From Lutibacter oceani (GTDB lineage: Bacteria; Bacteroidota; Bacteroidia; Flavobacteriales; Flavobacteriaceae), in contig NZ_QTTQ01000010.1 of assembly GCF_003384935.1 (NCBI RefSeq), forward strand, positions 804,622 to 868,621: DNA of 64,000 bases. Reading direction: 5' to 3'. The notes beneath the pieces were generated by a model. The model saw only the letters and a list, made by a program, of their open reading frames with translations, made no database searches and had not been told where the DNA came from. Below are positions 7,520-17,405 of the stretch, piece by piece. Every line of letters begins with the position of its first letter. The stretch's first letter is position 1. Both the position numbers and the translations under genes were made by a program.

Positions 7520-8878
7520 TTAAATAGTCATTGAAAACACCCTGGTATCTGGTTTATTTTCAATTAAACGTAAATCAAAAGCCATACAAATATTTCTTAC
7601 AAACATTCTTCCCTCTTCTTTTACTGTTATTTTGTTGTCAGAAACTTCAACTAAACCATCTTCAATAATTTCTTGTAATCTTGCAACAATTTCATTTTTA
7701 ACTTTAGTATCTAATCCTATTTTCCACTCAGTTTCAAGATTACACATTAGGTTTAAAATATGTTTTCTAATAATTAAATCGGTTTCAGTTAATAAATGCC
7801 CTCTAAAAATTGGAATAATTCCATTATTTACCTTTTCGGTATAGTCATCCACATCTTTTTCATTTTGAGCAAATGCATACCAGGAATCACTAATAGATGA
7901 CATTCCTAAACCAATCATTAACTCTGTTTTCCCTGCAGTATAACCCATGAAATTACGGTGTAATTTTTTAGCTTCCATAGCTTTATGCAAAGAATCTGAA
8001 GGTAGTGCAAAATGATCCATCCCTATTTCAACATACCCATTATCAAAAAATAATTGTTTTCCTAACTCATATAAATGGCGCTTTTCACTGTCTTTTGGCA
8101 AATCTCCTTCATCAAAACCTCTTTGTCCGACCCCTTTTATCCATGGCACATGTGCGTAGCTATAATAAGCAATTCTATCTGGTTTTAACGCAATTGTATT
8201 TTTAATTGTATTTCTAATACTTTCCTCCGTTTGAAAAGGCAACCCAAAAATTAAATCGTGACTAATAGAGTCATAACCTATTCTTTTAGATAAATCGTGT
8301 ATTTTTTTTACCTGTTCAAAACTTTGAACCCTATGAATTGCTTTTTGAACAATAGGATCATAATCCTGTATTCCAAAACTATTTCTTCTAGAACCTAAAT
8401 CGTACAATGTTTGCAGTTGTTCTTCCGAGGTGTGATTTGGATGTCCCTCATAACTGAAATCAAAAACATCAAATTTATCAGCTCTCTTAAAAATTCCATT
8501 TATAAGTTTTCTTAAATTTTCTGATGAAAAAAATGTTGGAGTTCCTCCTCCTAAATGAATTTCTCTAATTTTTGGTCTTTCTACCAATAAATCACAATAT
8601 AAATCCCATTCTTTTAAAACTGTATCAATATATGGCTGTTCAACTTCGTGGCGTTTTGTAATTTTTTTATGACAAGCACAAAACGTACATAAACTTTCAC
8701 AAAAAGGCAGATGAATATATAGACTAATTCCCTCATTATCATTACTCTCATCAAAAGATTTTTTCACTGTTTGTTTCCAATCTTCTAAAGCTATTCCTTC
8801 TTTATCCCAAAAAGGGACTGTTGGGTAACTTGTATACCTTGGTCCTGGAATATTATATTTTTGAATTAAATTTTTCAT
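7520..8878 (-). CDS. hemN: Oxygen-independent coproporphyrinogen III dehydrogenase
   Basis: A 452-residue radical SAM enzyme that oxidatively decarboxylates coproporphyrinogen III to protoporphyrinogen IX without O2. The cluster motif HLPFCESLCTFCACHKKIT (C60, C64, C67) and the N-terminus NIPGPRYTSYPTVPFW are diagnostic of true HemN rather than HemW. GGGTPTF and the C-terminal HemN domain are present. Its ATG overlaps the hemE stop by one base. It is the last gene of the minus-strand heme operon and runs into the bidirectional terminator. No hemF is seen in the window. Confidence 0.95.
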   Translation of the reverse strand: MKNLIQKYNIPGPRYTSYPTVPFWDKEGIALEDWKQTVKKSFDESNDNEGISLYIHLPFCESLCTFCACHKKITKRHEVEQPYIDTVLKEWDLYCDLLVERPKIREIHLGGGTPTFFSSENLRKLINGIFKRADKFDVFDFSYEGHPNHTSEEQLQTLYDLGSRRNSFGIQDYDPIVQKAIHRVQSFEQVKKIHDLSKRIGYDSISHDLIFGLPFQTEESIRNTIKNTIALKPDRIAYYSYAHVPWIKGVGQRGFDEGDLPKDSEKRHLYELGKQLFFDNGYVEIGMDHFALPSDSLHKAMEAKKLHRNFMGYTAGKTELMIGLGMSSISDSWYAFAQNEKDVDDYTEKVNNGIIPIFRGHLLTETDLIIRKHILNLMCNLETEWKIGLDTKVKNEIVARLQEIIEDGLVEVSDNKITVKEEGRMFVRNICMAFDLRLIENKPDTRVFSMTI

Positions 8879-9903
8879 TATGATTTGTATTCCTTAACAG
8901 CATCAATAAATGCTTTAGCATTATCTAAAGGTATATGTGGTAAAATTCCATGACCTAAATTTACAATGTATTTATCTTTTCCAAAATCATCAATCATTTG
9001 ATGTACCATTTTTTTGATAACTTTTGGAGGAGATAATAAACGCACAGGATCAAAATTACCTTGTAATGTTATTTTATTTCCAGTTAACTTACGAGCCATT
9101 TGAGGCGTAATTGTCCAGTCAACACCCAAAGCTGCCGCATTTGATTTTGCCATAGCTTCCAATGCAAACCAACATCCTTTACCAAAAGCAATTACAGGAG
9201 CATCATCTTTTAAAGCTTCAATAATTTGATTGATATATTTCCAAGAAAACTCCTGATAATCAACAGGTGATAACATTCCACCCCAGGAATCAAATATTTG
9301 AACAGCATCAACTCCAGACTTTACTTTTTCTTTTAAATAAGCAATTGTAGTATCTGTTATTTTTTGTAATAAAGTATGAGCTGCAATTGGCTGTGTAAAA
9401 CAAAATTCTTTTGCTTTATCAAAAGTTTTAGAACCTTGACCTTGTACACAATAACATAAAATAGTCCATGGTGAGCCTGCAAAACCAATTAATGGAATAT
9501 CATCATTTAATAGTTGCTTTGTCATTTTAATGGCTTCCATTACATAACCTAATTCCACTGTTACATCTGGTACAATTACATTATCAACATCTTTTTGAGA
9601 ACGAATTGGATTTGGCAACCACGGCCCTACTCCTGCTTTCATTTCAACCTCAATATTCATTGCCTGAGGAATCACTAAAATATCTGAAAATAAAATAGCA
9701 GCATCCATTCCATATCTGCGAATAGGTTGTACTGTAATTTCAGAAGCTAATTCAGGAGTTCTACAACGTGTAAAGAAGTCGTATTTTTCTCTAATAGCAA
9801 TAAATTCTGGTAAATATCGTCCAGCCTGACGCATCATCCAAACTGGTGGACGTTCAACTGTTTCACCTTTTAAAGCTCTTAAATATAAATCGTTTTTAAT
9901 CAT
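8878..9903 (-). CDS. hemE: Uroporphyrinogen III decarboxylase
   Basis: 341 residues. It removes four carboxyl groups from uroporphyrinogen III to give coproporphyrinogen III. The family signature [16 protein letters not shown] lies at residues 20-35 with the substrate-binding arginines. [13 protein letters not shown] and NLGHGI motifs follow. It overlaps hemN by one base and follows hemL after 67 bp. Length is normal for the family. Confidence 0.96.
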   Translation of the reverse strand: MIKNDLYLRALKGETVERPPVWMMRQAGRYLPEFIAIREKYDFFTRCRTPELASEITVQPIRRYGMDAAILFSDILVIPQAMNIEVEMKAGVGPWLPNPIRSQKDVDNVIVPDVTVELGYVMEAIKMTKQLLNDDIPLIGFAGSPWTILCYCVQGQGSKTFDKAKEFCFTQPIAAHTLLQKITDTTIAYLKEKVKSGVDAVQIFDSWGGMLSPVDYQEFSWKYINQIIEALKDDAPVIAFGKGCWFALEAMAKSNAAALGVDWTITPQMARKLTGNKITLQGNFDPVRLLSPPKVIKKMVHQMIDDFGKDKYIVNLGHGILPHIPLDNAKAFIDAVKEYKS

Positions 9904-9970
9904 TTTTTTATAGTGTCTAATATTTAGTCGGGTAGTTGAAACTTTTTAATAAACCCAATTCAATCTTTTA

Positions 9971-11266
9971 TTATTTATGTTTTTTGGCTACTGCCTTCAT
10001 TGCAACTTTTATAGCTGCTCTAACTTTATAAATATCTCTTTTTGACATTGCAGTTGCTAAAAACCAAGCTTCAAATTGAGATGGAGGTAAAAACACACCA
10101 TTTTCCATCATCTTCCAAAAGAATGTTTTAAACTTTTTAGTATCACAACTTTGGGCGGATTTAAAATCAACTACTTTTTCTTTTGTGAAAAATGGATTAA
10201 TCATAGACCCAAATCTGTTTACCTGTAAATCTATCCCATTTTCTTTTGCTGCAGCTTTCATTTCTCGCTCTAAAAATGCAGCTGTTTTTTCAAAGTCTTT
10301 ATACTTATCTTGCTTTTTTAACTCTTTTAGAGTTGCAATTCCACAAGCCATAGCTATAGGATTACCAGATAATGTTCCTGCTTGATACATAGGTCCGAGA
10401 GGAGCAACCATTTCCATTATTTCATTTCGTGCCCCATAAGCACCTACAGGAAAACCACCTCCAATAACTTTACCTAAACAAGTTATGTCTGCTTCAATAC
10501 CTAATAATTCCTGAGCACCTCCAAATTTTGATCTAAACCCAGTCATTACTTCATCCATAATTAAAAGTACACCACTCGCTTTGGTTAAATCTCTTAACTC
10601 TTCAATAAATTCTTTAGTCGGTAATACTACTCCCATATTACCGGCAATTGGTTCAATAATTACAGCTGCAATATCTTTATGTTTTGCCAAATGTGCTTCA
10701 ACACTATCTATATTATTGTATTCTGCAATTAATGTGTTTTTTACAGCTTCATCCGGAACTCCGGCACTACCAGGCAAACTTAAAGTAGCCAATCCGGATC
10801 CTGCAGCCACCAATAATGCATCTGAATGCCCATGATAACAACCTGAAAATTTTATGATTTTATTTTTCCCGGTAAAAGCTCTTGCTAAACGAATTGCACT
10901 TAAAACCGCTTCTGTACCAGAATTAACAAAACGTACTTTATCCATTCCTGGAAAAGCATCACAAACTATTTTAGCTAAAATAATTTCTCCTTTTGTAGAA
11001 GCTCCAAATGTATATCCGTTTTTTAAGTATTTTTTAATAGTTTTTTCTACTACAGCATTTCTATGGCCTAAAATCATTGGTCCGTAAGACAATACCATGT
11101 CTACATATTCATTTCCATCAACATCAATAATTTTACTTCCTTTGGCTCTATCAATAAATATAGGAACTCCACCAACTGACTTAAATGCTCTAACTGGAGA
11201 ATTAACAGCTCCAACTAAATGTTGTTTTCCTTTAGTGTATAATTCTATTGATTTTTCTAGTTTCAT
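9971..11266 (-). CDS. hemL: Glutamate-1-semialdehyde 2,1-aminomutase
   Basis: A 431-residue PLP enzyme of the C5 pathway that turns glutamate-1-semialdehyde into 5-aminolevulinate. VNSPVRAFKSVGG at the N-terminus, MDEVMTGFR and the PLP lysine in CLGKVIGGGFPVGAYG are visible. It lies downstream of hemB. The 104-bp gap between them holds an inverted repeat at 11288-11340. With HemA in the same cluster, only glutamyl-tRNA synthetase is needed from elsewhere to make 5-aminolevulinate. Confidence 0.95.
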   Translation of the reverse strand: MKLEKSIELYTKGKQHLVGAVNSPVRAFKSVGGVPIFIDRAKGSKIIDVDGNEYVDMVLSYGPMILGHRNAVVEKTIKKYLKNGYTFGASTKGEIILAKIVCDAFPGMDKVRFVNSGTEAVLSAIRLARAFTGKNKIIKFSGCYHGHSDALLVAAGSGLATLSLPGSAGVPDEAVKNTLIAEYNNIDSVEAHLAKHKDIAAVIIEPIAGNMGVVLPTKEFIEELRDLTKASGVLLIMDEVMTGFRSKFGGAQELLGIEADITCLGKVIGGGFPVGAYGARNEIMEMVAPLGPMYQAGTLSGNPIAMACGIATLKELKKQDKYKDFEKTAAFLEREMKAAAKENGIDLQVNRFGSMINPFFTKEKVVDFKSAQSCDTKKFKTFFWKMMENGVFLPPSQFEAWFLATAMSKRDIYKVRAAIKVAMKAVAKKHK

Positions 11267-11287
11267 TTTAATTCTTTTATTGGTGTT

Positions 11288-11340
11288 TGAATGGAGTCGA
11301 AATCAATTTCAAAAAAAGATTATCACTTTGACTCCATTCA
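11288..11340. repeat. Inverted pair of a short extragenic repeat between hemB and hemL
   Basis: TGAATGGAGTC (11288-11298) and its exact complement GACTCCATTCA (11330-11340) are 31 bp apart. A smaller hairpin GAAAT/ATTTC sits just inside the left arm. The unit resembles the TTCGACTCCGCTCAnTGACA-like elements often seen between genes of flavobacteria. It may act as an mRNA hairpin within the heme operon. It has no T-run, so it is not a clear terminator. Confidence 0.6.
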
Positions 11341-11370
11341 GTGACATCTTCAACTTTACTGGGTAACCTT

Positions 11371-12336
11371 TTATTTTTTCAACAGTATTTTTGCAACATC
11401 TTTGGCAAAGTAGGTAATAATAATATCAGCTCCTGCTCTTTTCATTGAAAGTAAAGCTTCCATCATTACACGTTCTTCATCAATCCAACCTTTTGCTGCA
11501 GCTGCTTTAATCATAGCATATTCGCCACTTACATTGTAACAAGCAATTGGTCGATCAAAATTATTTTTTAAATCCCGAATAATATCTAAATAAGATAATG
11601 CTGGTTTAACCATTAAAATATCTGCACCTTCTTGATCATCAAAAGTTGCTTCACGCATACCTTCATCTCTGTTTGATGGATCCATTTGATAAGTTCTTCT
11701 ATCTCCAAATGTTGGAGCAGAATCTGCAGCATCTCTAAATGGTCCGTAAAAAGCTGAAGAATACTTTACAGCATAAGACATAATTGGAAGGTTTGGAAAA
11801 CCTGTATTATCTAATGCTTCTCTAATAGTAGCAATCATTCCATCCATCATTCCTGAAGGTGCTACCATATCTACACCTGCTTTTGCATGTGAAATAACTT
11901 GTTTTGCTATATTTGGTAGGGTTGCGTCATTATCCACATCATTATCATGTATTATTCCACAATGTCCGTGACTTGTATATTCACAAAAACAAACGTCAGT
12001 AATTACATATAAACCTGGATAATTCTTTTTTATAAAACGAACCGCTTTTTGCATAATTCCATCGTCATTCCAAGTTTCTGAACCTACCTCATCTTTTTTC
12101 GATGGAATTCCAAAAAGTAATACAGCAGGAATATCTAACGCTACAACTTCGTCTAATTCCTTTGAAATTGTATCTAATGAAAAACGTTTTATCCCAGGCA
12201 TAGAAACAATTTCTGTTTCTATATTTTCACCTTCTTCAATAAATAAAGGGTAAATTAAATCGTCTATAGTTAATTTATTTTCTCTAACTAATCTGCGAAT
12301 ATTTTCGGTTTTACGAAGACGTCTAGTTCTATTCAT
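11371..12336 (-). CDS. hemB: Delta-aminolevulinic acid dehydratase (porphobilinogen synthase), zinc type
   Basis: 321 residues. It condenses two 5-aminolevulinate molecules to porphobilinogen. The catalytic Schiff-base lysines lie in [10 protein letters not shown] and in the [16 protein letters not shown] region. The metal-binding stretch [14 protein letters not shown] has three cysteines, which marks the Zn-dependent form rather than the Mg-dependent DXALDXX form. It sits 8 bp after the hemCD gene, in the same operon. Confidence 0.96.
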   Translation of the reverse strand: MNRTRRLRKTENIRRLVRENKLTIDDLIYPLFIEEGENIETEIVSMPGIKRFSLDTISKELDEVVALDIPAVLLFGIPSKKDEVGSETWNDDGIMQKAVRFIKKNYPGLYVITDVCFCEYTSHGHCGIIHDNDVDNDATLPNIAKQVISHAKAGVDMVAPSGMMDGMIATIREALDNTGFPNLPIMSYAVKYSSAFYGPFRDAADSAPTFGDRRTYQMDPSNRDEGMREATFDDQEGADILMVKPALSYLDIIRDLKNNFDRPIACYNVSGEYAMIKAAAAKGWIDEERVMMEALLSMKRAGADIIITYFAKDVAKILLKK

Positions 12337-12344
12337 ACCTATTA

Positions 12345-13937
12345 CTATTTATTTTCTTCAAAAAATTTATTTACTGATTCTAAAACACTTTCTACTGTAG
12401 ACAATTTTGAGGTTTCAACATTTTTAAAGTGTTTTTTAGCTTCTGTTGCAGTAGTTTCTCCAATACAAAATGCTACAATTTCATTATTGGTATTTTCTTT
12501 TAAATAGCTTTCAATTCCCGAAGGACTATAAAAAAGAATCCCCTTATACTTTTCCTCAATAACTTTTGGAGTTAGTTGTGTTTGATAACATATAACCTCA
12601 TTTACCTCAATTTCGTTATTTGTTAAAGTTTCTGGCAAAGCATCTCTTCTTTTATTTCCACAGAAAAAAGTAACATTTTTAGTATCTAAATTATCAACTA
12701 AATAATTAGCTAGTTTTTCAGCATCATTTTCAACTTGTGACACTTTTCCAATTTTCTTTTCAATAAGTCGTTTTGTTCTTCTTCCAACACAATAAATATT
12801 TTCAAAATTTAGTTCCATTGGACTAAAGTTATTCAATAAAGCTTCTACAGCATTTTGACTTGTAAATACTGCATTTTCAATTGGTTTTTTAACAATAACT
12901 GGCTTTAAACGGTTATTTCTAATAGTAATAAAATCGCTACTTGCTACACCAATTTTGGAATTTAAAATACTTGTTTGCTGGTGCGATAGACTTTTTGTAG
13001 AGTAAACGAGTGTAGACTTTTCAATATCTTGTACTTCTCGCATTAACTTTTTACCACCTCTTTCTAAAATGTAATTTGCTCCGTATTCACCTAAATCCGA
13101 TGCATTGTTTATTGGTACTTCCTTGGAAAATTCCATTTTATTTTTACCATCGGGACTAAATAAAACACCTTTAAATTTTATTTCTTCATCCCAAATCATT
13201 GCTAAAGCACCAATTGGTGCAGTACAGCCACCTTCTAAAACCCGTAAAAAATCACGTTCAATTTTAACACAAGTTGCAGTTTGCTCGTCATTTATCTCTT
13301 TACAAATTTCAATAAGATCTTCTCTATTTTCTAAGGCAGCAATCATAACAGCACCTTGTGCAGGAGCAGGAATCATCCAATCTAATTTAATATGCTTTTC
13401 CTTTTCTGGTAATAATTTTAATCTTTTTAAACCTGCTGCGGCAAAAATTGCACCATCCCAATCATTATCTTCTAACTTTTTTAAGCGTGTATTTACGTTT
13501 CCACGTAATCCTGTAATTTTATGATGCGGGTAACGATATAACCATTGTGCTTTTCTGCGTAAACTTCCAGTTGCAATTATAGCTGAATCATTTGCGAAAA
13601 AATTCTCATCCTCTTTAATTACTAACACATCATTAAAATCACCTCTTTTCAAAACGGCTGTTTGCACAATTCCTGTCGGTAATTTTGTAGGAACATCTTT
13701 AAAAGAATGCACTGCAATATCAATTTTACCATTCAGCAATGCGATGTCTAAATTTTTAGTAAAAACTCCAGTAATTCCAAGTTCATAGAGTGGTTTATCT
13801 AAAACAACATCTCCAAGGGAATCTATTTTTACAATTTCAGTTTCATGTCCGAAATGTCCTAATTGTTCTGCAACTGTATTGGCTTGCCAAAGTGCTAATT
13901 CACTAGAGCGAGTACCAATTCTAATAATTTTATCCAT
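12345..13937 (-). CDS. hemCD: Fused porphobilinogen deaminase / uroporphyrinogen III synthase
   Basis: 530 residues. The first 300 or so are Hem[16 protein letters not shown] at the start, [13 protein letters not shown], and the dipyrromethane-attaching Cys in [11 protein letters not shown]. Residues about 310-530 are HemD, with [11 protein letters not shown] and [22 protein letters not shown]. The chain would make hydroxymethylbilane and cyclise it to uroporphyrinogen III in one protein. There is no internal stop or frame change, so this is a true fusion rather than two genes misread as one. It lies 1 bp after hemA and 8 bp before hemB. Confidence 0.93.
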   Translation of the reverse strand: MDKIIRIGTRSSELALWQANTVAEQLGHFGHETEIVKIDSLGDVVLDKPLYELGITGVFTKNLDIALLNGKIDIAVHSFKDVPTKLPTGIVQTAVLKRGDFNDVLVIKEDENFFANDSAIIATGSLRRKAQWLYRYPHHKITGLRGNVNTRLKKLEDNDWDGAIFAAAGLKRLKLLPEKEKHIKLDWMIPAPAQGAVMIAALENREDLIEICKEINDEQTATCVKIERDFLRVLEGGCTAPIGALAMIWDEEIKFKGVLFSPDGKNKMEFSKEVPINNASDLGEYGANYILERGGKKLMREVQDIEKSTLVYSTKSLSHQQTSILNSKIGVASSDFITIRNNRLKPVIVKKPIENAVFTSQNAVEALLNNFSPMELNFENIYCVGRRTKRLIEKKIGKVSQVENDAEKLANYLVDNLDTKNVTFFCGNKRRDALPETLTNNEIEVNEVICYQTQLTPKVIEEKYKGILFYSPSGIESYLKENTNNEIVAFCIGETTATEAKKHFKNVETSKLSTVESVLESVNKFFEENK

Positions 13938-13938
13938 T

Positions 13939-15192
13939 CTAAATTTCGGTTTTTTCTGAGTAGAATATTTTGCTTATTACATTTATACTTTGATCAACCG
14001 AAGTTTCTTCATCTTTTAAATGCTTAACAAATTGTGTAGTTATTTTTTGAATCATTCTATTGGTAACAAATTCTGCATGTTCAATATTAAAATCTTTTAT
14101 TTTTTTTGAATGAAAATCAATTTCATCATGCTGAATTGCTTGTAAAGATTCTTTTAAAGCATTAACGGCTGGCACATATTTTCTATGCGAAATCCAATCG
14201 TTAAATTCTGATTTATATTTTTCTATTATTTTTTCCGCTAAAGGAATTTGCTCTTTTCTTGTTTCAATAGTTTTATCAGTAATTTTCGAAAGTTCATCAA
14301 CATTAATCAATGTTATCCCTTCCAAAGATTTTACACTTACATCAACATTCTCCGGCATAGATAAATCTATAATTAACAACTCCTTACCTTCTTTTAAATG
14401 TGCTTTGGTAACTGTTGGTGTATTGGCTCCGGTTGATACTATTAAAATATCTGTTTTATGAATTTCTTCAGTTAAATTTGAAAAATCAACTACAGAAACT
14501 ATGTTATGTTCTTGTTCAAAATCAATAGCTTTTTCAAGTGTTCTATTAACTAAAGTAATATTTTTATTTGAAGTATATTCCAATACATTTTTACATGTAT
14601 TTTTTCCTATTTCACCCAAACCGTAAATAAGAATTTTCTTATCGTTATAGTTTTCAATAGAATCTACTATATATTGTATAGCTGCATAAGAAACTGAAGT
14701 TGTACCAGAACTTAATTTAGTATTGTTTTTTACACTTTTACTTGCTTGTAAAACCAAATTCATTAAACGCTCTAAATAAGCATTTGTAGTACCTAACTTT
14801 TTAGCCAATTTAAAAGACTGTCTTAATTGCCCAACTATTTCATAATCGCCTAATATTTGACTATCCAAACCTGTTGCAATATTAAATAAATGGTTTACTG
14901 CATCATTATTTTTATAAACGTTAGAAACATTTATAAATTCCTCCACACTACCTTTTGAATATTTAATAAGTAGGCTAATTAGCTCGAAAGGGTGTTTTGC
15001 AAAACCAGTTATTTCAGTTCTATTACAAGTAGATAAAACAAAAATTCCATCAATCCCTTTTTCCTTAGCCTCTAACAATAAAAGTTTTTGATTTTCTTTA
15101 GTTAAACTAAAAGCACCACGTACCTTTACATCCGCTTTTTTATAACTTAAACCTACATTATAAAATTTAGCAGGTAAATTTTCTTGACTCAT
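13939..15192 (-). CDS. hemA: Glutamyl-tRNA reductase
   Basis: 417 residues. It reduces Glu-tRNA to glutamate-1-semialdehyde with NADPH, the first committed step of heme synthesis. The catalytic Cys lies in VLSTCNRTEI (C56). The NADPH-binding motif GLGEIGKNT and a C-terminal dimerisation helix follow. The frame is open 18 codons further upstream, but the ATG at 15192 fits the family N-terminus (KFYNVGLSYKKA) and lies downstream of a good promoter box. It is the first gene of the operon and the usual control point. Confidence 0.94.
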   Translation of the reverse strand: MSQENLPAKFYNVGLSYKKADVKVRGAFSLTKENQKLLLLEAKEKGIDGIFVLSTCNRTEITGFAKHPFELISLLIKYSKGSVEEFINVSNVYKNNDAVNHLFNIATGLDSQILGDYEIVGQLRQSFKLAKKLGTTNAYLERLMNLVLQASKSVKNNTKLSSGTTSVSYAAIQYIVDSIENYNDKKILIYGLGEIGKNTCKNVLEYTSNKNITLVNRTLEKAIDFEQEHNIVSVVDFSNLTEEIHKTDILIVSTGANTPTVTKAHLKEGKELLIIDLSMPENVDVSVKSLEGITLINVDELSKITDKTIETRKEQIPLAEKIIEKYKSEFNDWISHRKYVPAVNALKESLQAIQHDEIDFHSKKIKDFNIEHAEFVTNRMIQKITTQFVKHLKDEETSVDQSINVISKIFYSEKTEI

Positions 15193-15219
15193 AAAATTAG
15201 TATTACCAATAAGTATCGA

Positions 15220-15247
15220 CAAAAGTACAATTATATTATAGTTCAAA
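15220..15247 (-). promoter_or_regulatory. Promoter of the heme operon (hemA)
   Basis: On the minus strand TACTTTTG (15227-15220) matches TAnnTTTG. A TTTG at 15247-15244 could be the -33 element, with a rather short 16-bp spacer. The box ends 27 bp before the hemA ATG. Confidence 0.55.
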
Positions 15248-15334
15248 ACGTCGCTAAAAGTACTATTATTGTCGACATAAGTTACATATGTTAATTTAGA
15301 ACATTTCTAAATAAGCTGTTTTTTATATAAATTA

Positions 15335-15384
15335 TGACATATGTCAGTAAACATAAGGGTTTTAAAATATGACATTTGTCATAT
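15335..15384. promoter_or_regulatory. Two CRP/FNR-geometry palindromes between hemA and the AraC gene
   Basis: Site 1 at 15335-15346 is a perfect TGACATATGTCA. Site 2 at 15367-15384 has perfect 8-nt arms ATATGACA/TGTCATAT around TT. Both read TGAC-N4-GTCA, and their centres are exactly 35 bp apart. A weaker version (TTACATATGTTA) lies at 15282-15293. Relative to the promoter box at 15426, site 2 sits near -62. The cognate regulator could be a CRP/FNR-family protein or, less likely, the adjacent AraC-type protein. Confidence 0.6.
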
Positions 15385-15425
15385 TTATTCTTAAAAAAAA
15401 CATTATATTGTATTTCTTTTTATTG

Positions 15426-15433
15426 TATTTTTG
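15426..15433 (+). promoter_or_regulatory. -7 promoter box of the AraC-type regulator and hemH-hemJ
   Basis: TATTTTTG matches TAnnTTTG and ends 35 bp before the ATG at 15469. It would lie inside the coding region if the longer TTG-started frame (15376) were used, which argues for the ATG. Confidence 0.5.
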
Positions 15434-15468
15434 TAGATATTTTTACGATTAGTTATAAAAAACATCTG

Positions 15469-16365
15469 ATGAAATTTAGTTTAAAAAGCCACAAATATAT
15501 CGACAAAAGTACTCATATTCTTTTTAATGAGGCAAACACTTTTAAAGTATTTTATTTCAACAACTTATCAGAAGAAACACTGTTACTACAACAGGCTTTA
15601 ACAAATAATTATATCCAATTATTTTTTTGCACCAATCAACAATGTTCCGTTGCCTTTAATATGAAACATTGTGCAATAAATTTGACAGAGGGGAATTCTA
15701 GCATGGCTTATTTTAAGGATGAACAAATGAATCTTCTTTTTAATTTACCTATAAATTCAGAATTAATAGTTGTATTAATTTCTATTGAATATTTTCATTC
15801 ACTTTTTTCAATAGATGGTACTGTTTTATATAATTATAACAGCCTAAAAGGAGAAAACCCTATTATTGAGCCAAAAGAAATTAGTTCATCTATTAAATTA
15901 ATTTTAAATCAATTAATTACAAAACAAACAAATCAAATCCTAAGACCAATTTATATAAAAGGTAAAGTTTACGAATTATTGAGTTATTATTTCAGTTCAG
16001 CATCTGAAAACGAAACTGAAAATTGCCCGTATATTTCAAGTGAAGAAACAGTGAGTAAAATAAAACACGCTAAAGATATTATTATTGAAAAAATGGCCAA
16101 CCCTCCCTCACTTTATGAATTATCAAAAGAAGTTGGACTAAATATTAAAAAATTAAAAACTGATTTTAAGGAGTTTTATGGATTTCCTGTATTTACATTT
16201 TTATTAAACTATAAAATGGAATTGGCCAAAACTTTATTACAGGAGCAACAATTAAATGTAAATGAAATAGCATCTCAATTAGGATACAGCACATCCAGTC
16301 ATTTTATTGCTGCTTTTAAAAGAAAATATAAAATCACACCAAAACAATTTGCAAAATCACAATAA
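15469..16365 (+). CDS. AraC-family transcriptional regulator of the heme cluster
   Basis: 298 residues. The C-terminal 100 form a two-helix-turn-helix AraC domain: LYELSKEVGLNIKKLKTDF for the first HTH and NVNEIASQLGYSTSSHFIAAFKRKYKITPKQF for the second. The N-terminal 170 residues form a variable sensing domain with several cysteines and histidines (CTNQQCS, MKHC), of unknown ligand. The start at the ATG was preferred over a TTG 93 bp upstream because of the promoter box. It lies between the divergent hemA and hemH genes and probably controls heme synthesis. The effector (heme, iron or a porphyrin) is a guess. Confidence 0.88.
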   Translation: MKFSLKSHKYIDKSTHILFNEANTFKVFYFNNLSEETLLLQQALTNNYIQLFFCTNQQCSVAFNMKHCAINLTEGNSSMAYFKDEQMNLLFNLPINSELIVVLISIEYFHSLFSIDGTVLYNYNSLKGENPIIEPKEISSSIKLILNQLITKQTNQILRPIYIKGKVYELLSYYFSSASENETENCPYISSEETVSKIKHAKDIIIEKMANPPSLYELSKEVGLNIKKLKTDFKEFYGFPVFTFLLNYKMELAKTLLQEQQLNVNEIASQLGYSTSSHFIAAFKRKYKITPKQFAKSQ

Positions 16366-16386
16366 AACACATATTAAAATCAACAA

Positions 16387-17400
16387 ATGAAAGGAGCTTT
16401 ATTAGTTAATTTAGGATCACCAAACAGTACTTCAGTAAAAGATGTTAAAAATTATTTAGATGAATTTTTAATGGATAAACGCGTAATAGATACACCATAC
16501 CTTATACGTGCTTTTGTGGTAAAAGGAATAATTTTGAATACACGTCCAAAAAAATCAGCTGAAGCTTACAAAAAAATTTGGTGGCCAGAGGGCTCTCCAC
16601 TTATAGTTTTGTCGGAAAGGTTGCATAAAAAAGTTCAGAAAAATTCAACTATTCCTGTAGAATTAGCAATGCGCTATGGAAACCCTTCCATAAAAAGCGG
16701 TATTGAAAAATTAGCAGCGAAGGGAGTTACAGAAATTTTTTTAATTCCGTTATATCCTCAATTTGCAATGGCTACAACAGAAACTATTACCGTTTTAGCA
16801 TCTAAAATTGTTGAAAAAGATTTTCCTAGCATAAAAATAACCGATGTTCCTGCTTTTTACAATGAACCTGATTATATTGAAGTTTTAAGCAACAGTATCC
16901 AACAACATTTGGAATTAATAAAACCTGACCATTTACTTTTTTCATATCACGGAGTTCCTGAACGTCACATTAAAAAATCTGATATCACTAAATCGCATTG
17001 TAAAATAGATGGCAGTTGTTGTAACACACCTTCTCCAGCACACGAATTTTGTTATAGACATCAATGCTATCAAACAACAAAAAATGTAGCGGAAAAATTA
17101 AATTTAAAAGAAGGAAGCTATAGCACATCATTCCAATCGCGTTTAGGTCGTGATCCTTGGCTACAGCCTTATACGGATCAAACCATTGATGATTTTGCTA
17201 AAAACGGAATTAAAAACCTAGCAGTTGTAACACCTGCATTTGTATCGGATTGTTTAGAAACTTTAGAAGAAATAGGTATGGAAGCAAAACATTCTTTTGA
17301 AGAAAATGGTGGTGAAAATTTTTCAACAATCCCTTGTCTTAACGATAACGAAGAATGGGCAAATACACTTTGTAATTGGATTAATAATTGGGCAAAATAA
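16387..17400 (+). CDS. hemH: Ferrochelatase
   Basis: 337 residues. It inserts Fe2+ into protoporphyrin IX. It starts with KGALLVNLGSPNSTSVKDVKNYLDEFLMD. The active-site stretch is FSYHGVPERH, and SRLGRDPWLQPYTD and PAFVSDCLETLEEIG are typical. A cysteine-rich insert (HCKIDGSCCN...FCYRHQC) lies after the active-site His; its role is not clear. It is 21 bp after the AraC-type gene and almost touches hemJ. Confidence 0.95.
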   Translation: MKGALLVNLGSPNSTSVKDVKNYLDEFLMDKRVIDTPYLIRAFVVKGIILNTRPKKSAEAYKKIWWPEGSPLIVLSERLHKKVQKNSTIPVELAMRYGNPSIKSGIEKLAAKGVTEIFLIPLYPQFAMATTETITVLASKIVEKDFPSIKITDVPAFYNEPDYIEVLSNSIQQHLELIKPDHLLFSYHGVPERHIKKSDITKSHCKIDGSCCNTPSPAHEFCYRHQCYQTTKNVAEKLNLKEGSYSTSFQSRLGRDPWLQPYTDQTIDDFAKNGIKNLAVVTPAFVSDCLETLEEIGMEAKHSFEENGGENFSTIPCLNDNEEWANTLCNWINNWAK

Positions 17401-17405
17401 TTTTT

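Noticed and set aside
15193..15246. N-terminal extension of HemA (18 codons)
   Set aside because: A promoter box lies inside this stretch and the family N-terminus fits the ATG at 15192.
15376..15468. TTG-started extension of the AraC-type regulator
   Set aside because: It would run through an operator-like palindrome and a TAnnTTTG box; the ATG at 15469 is better placed.
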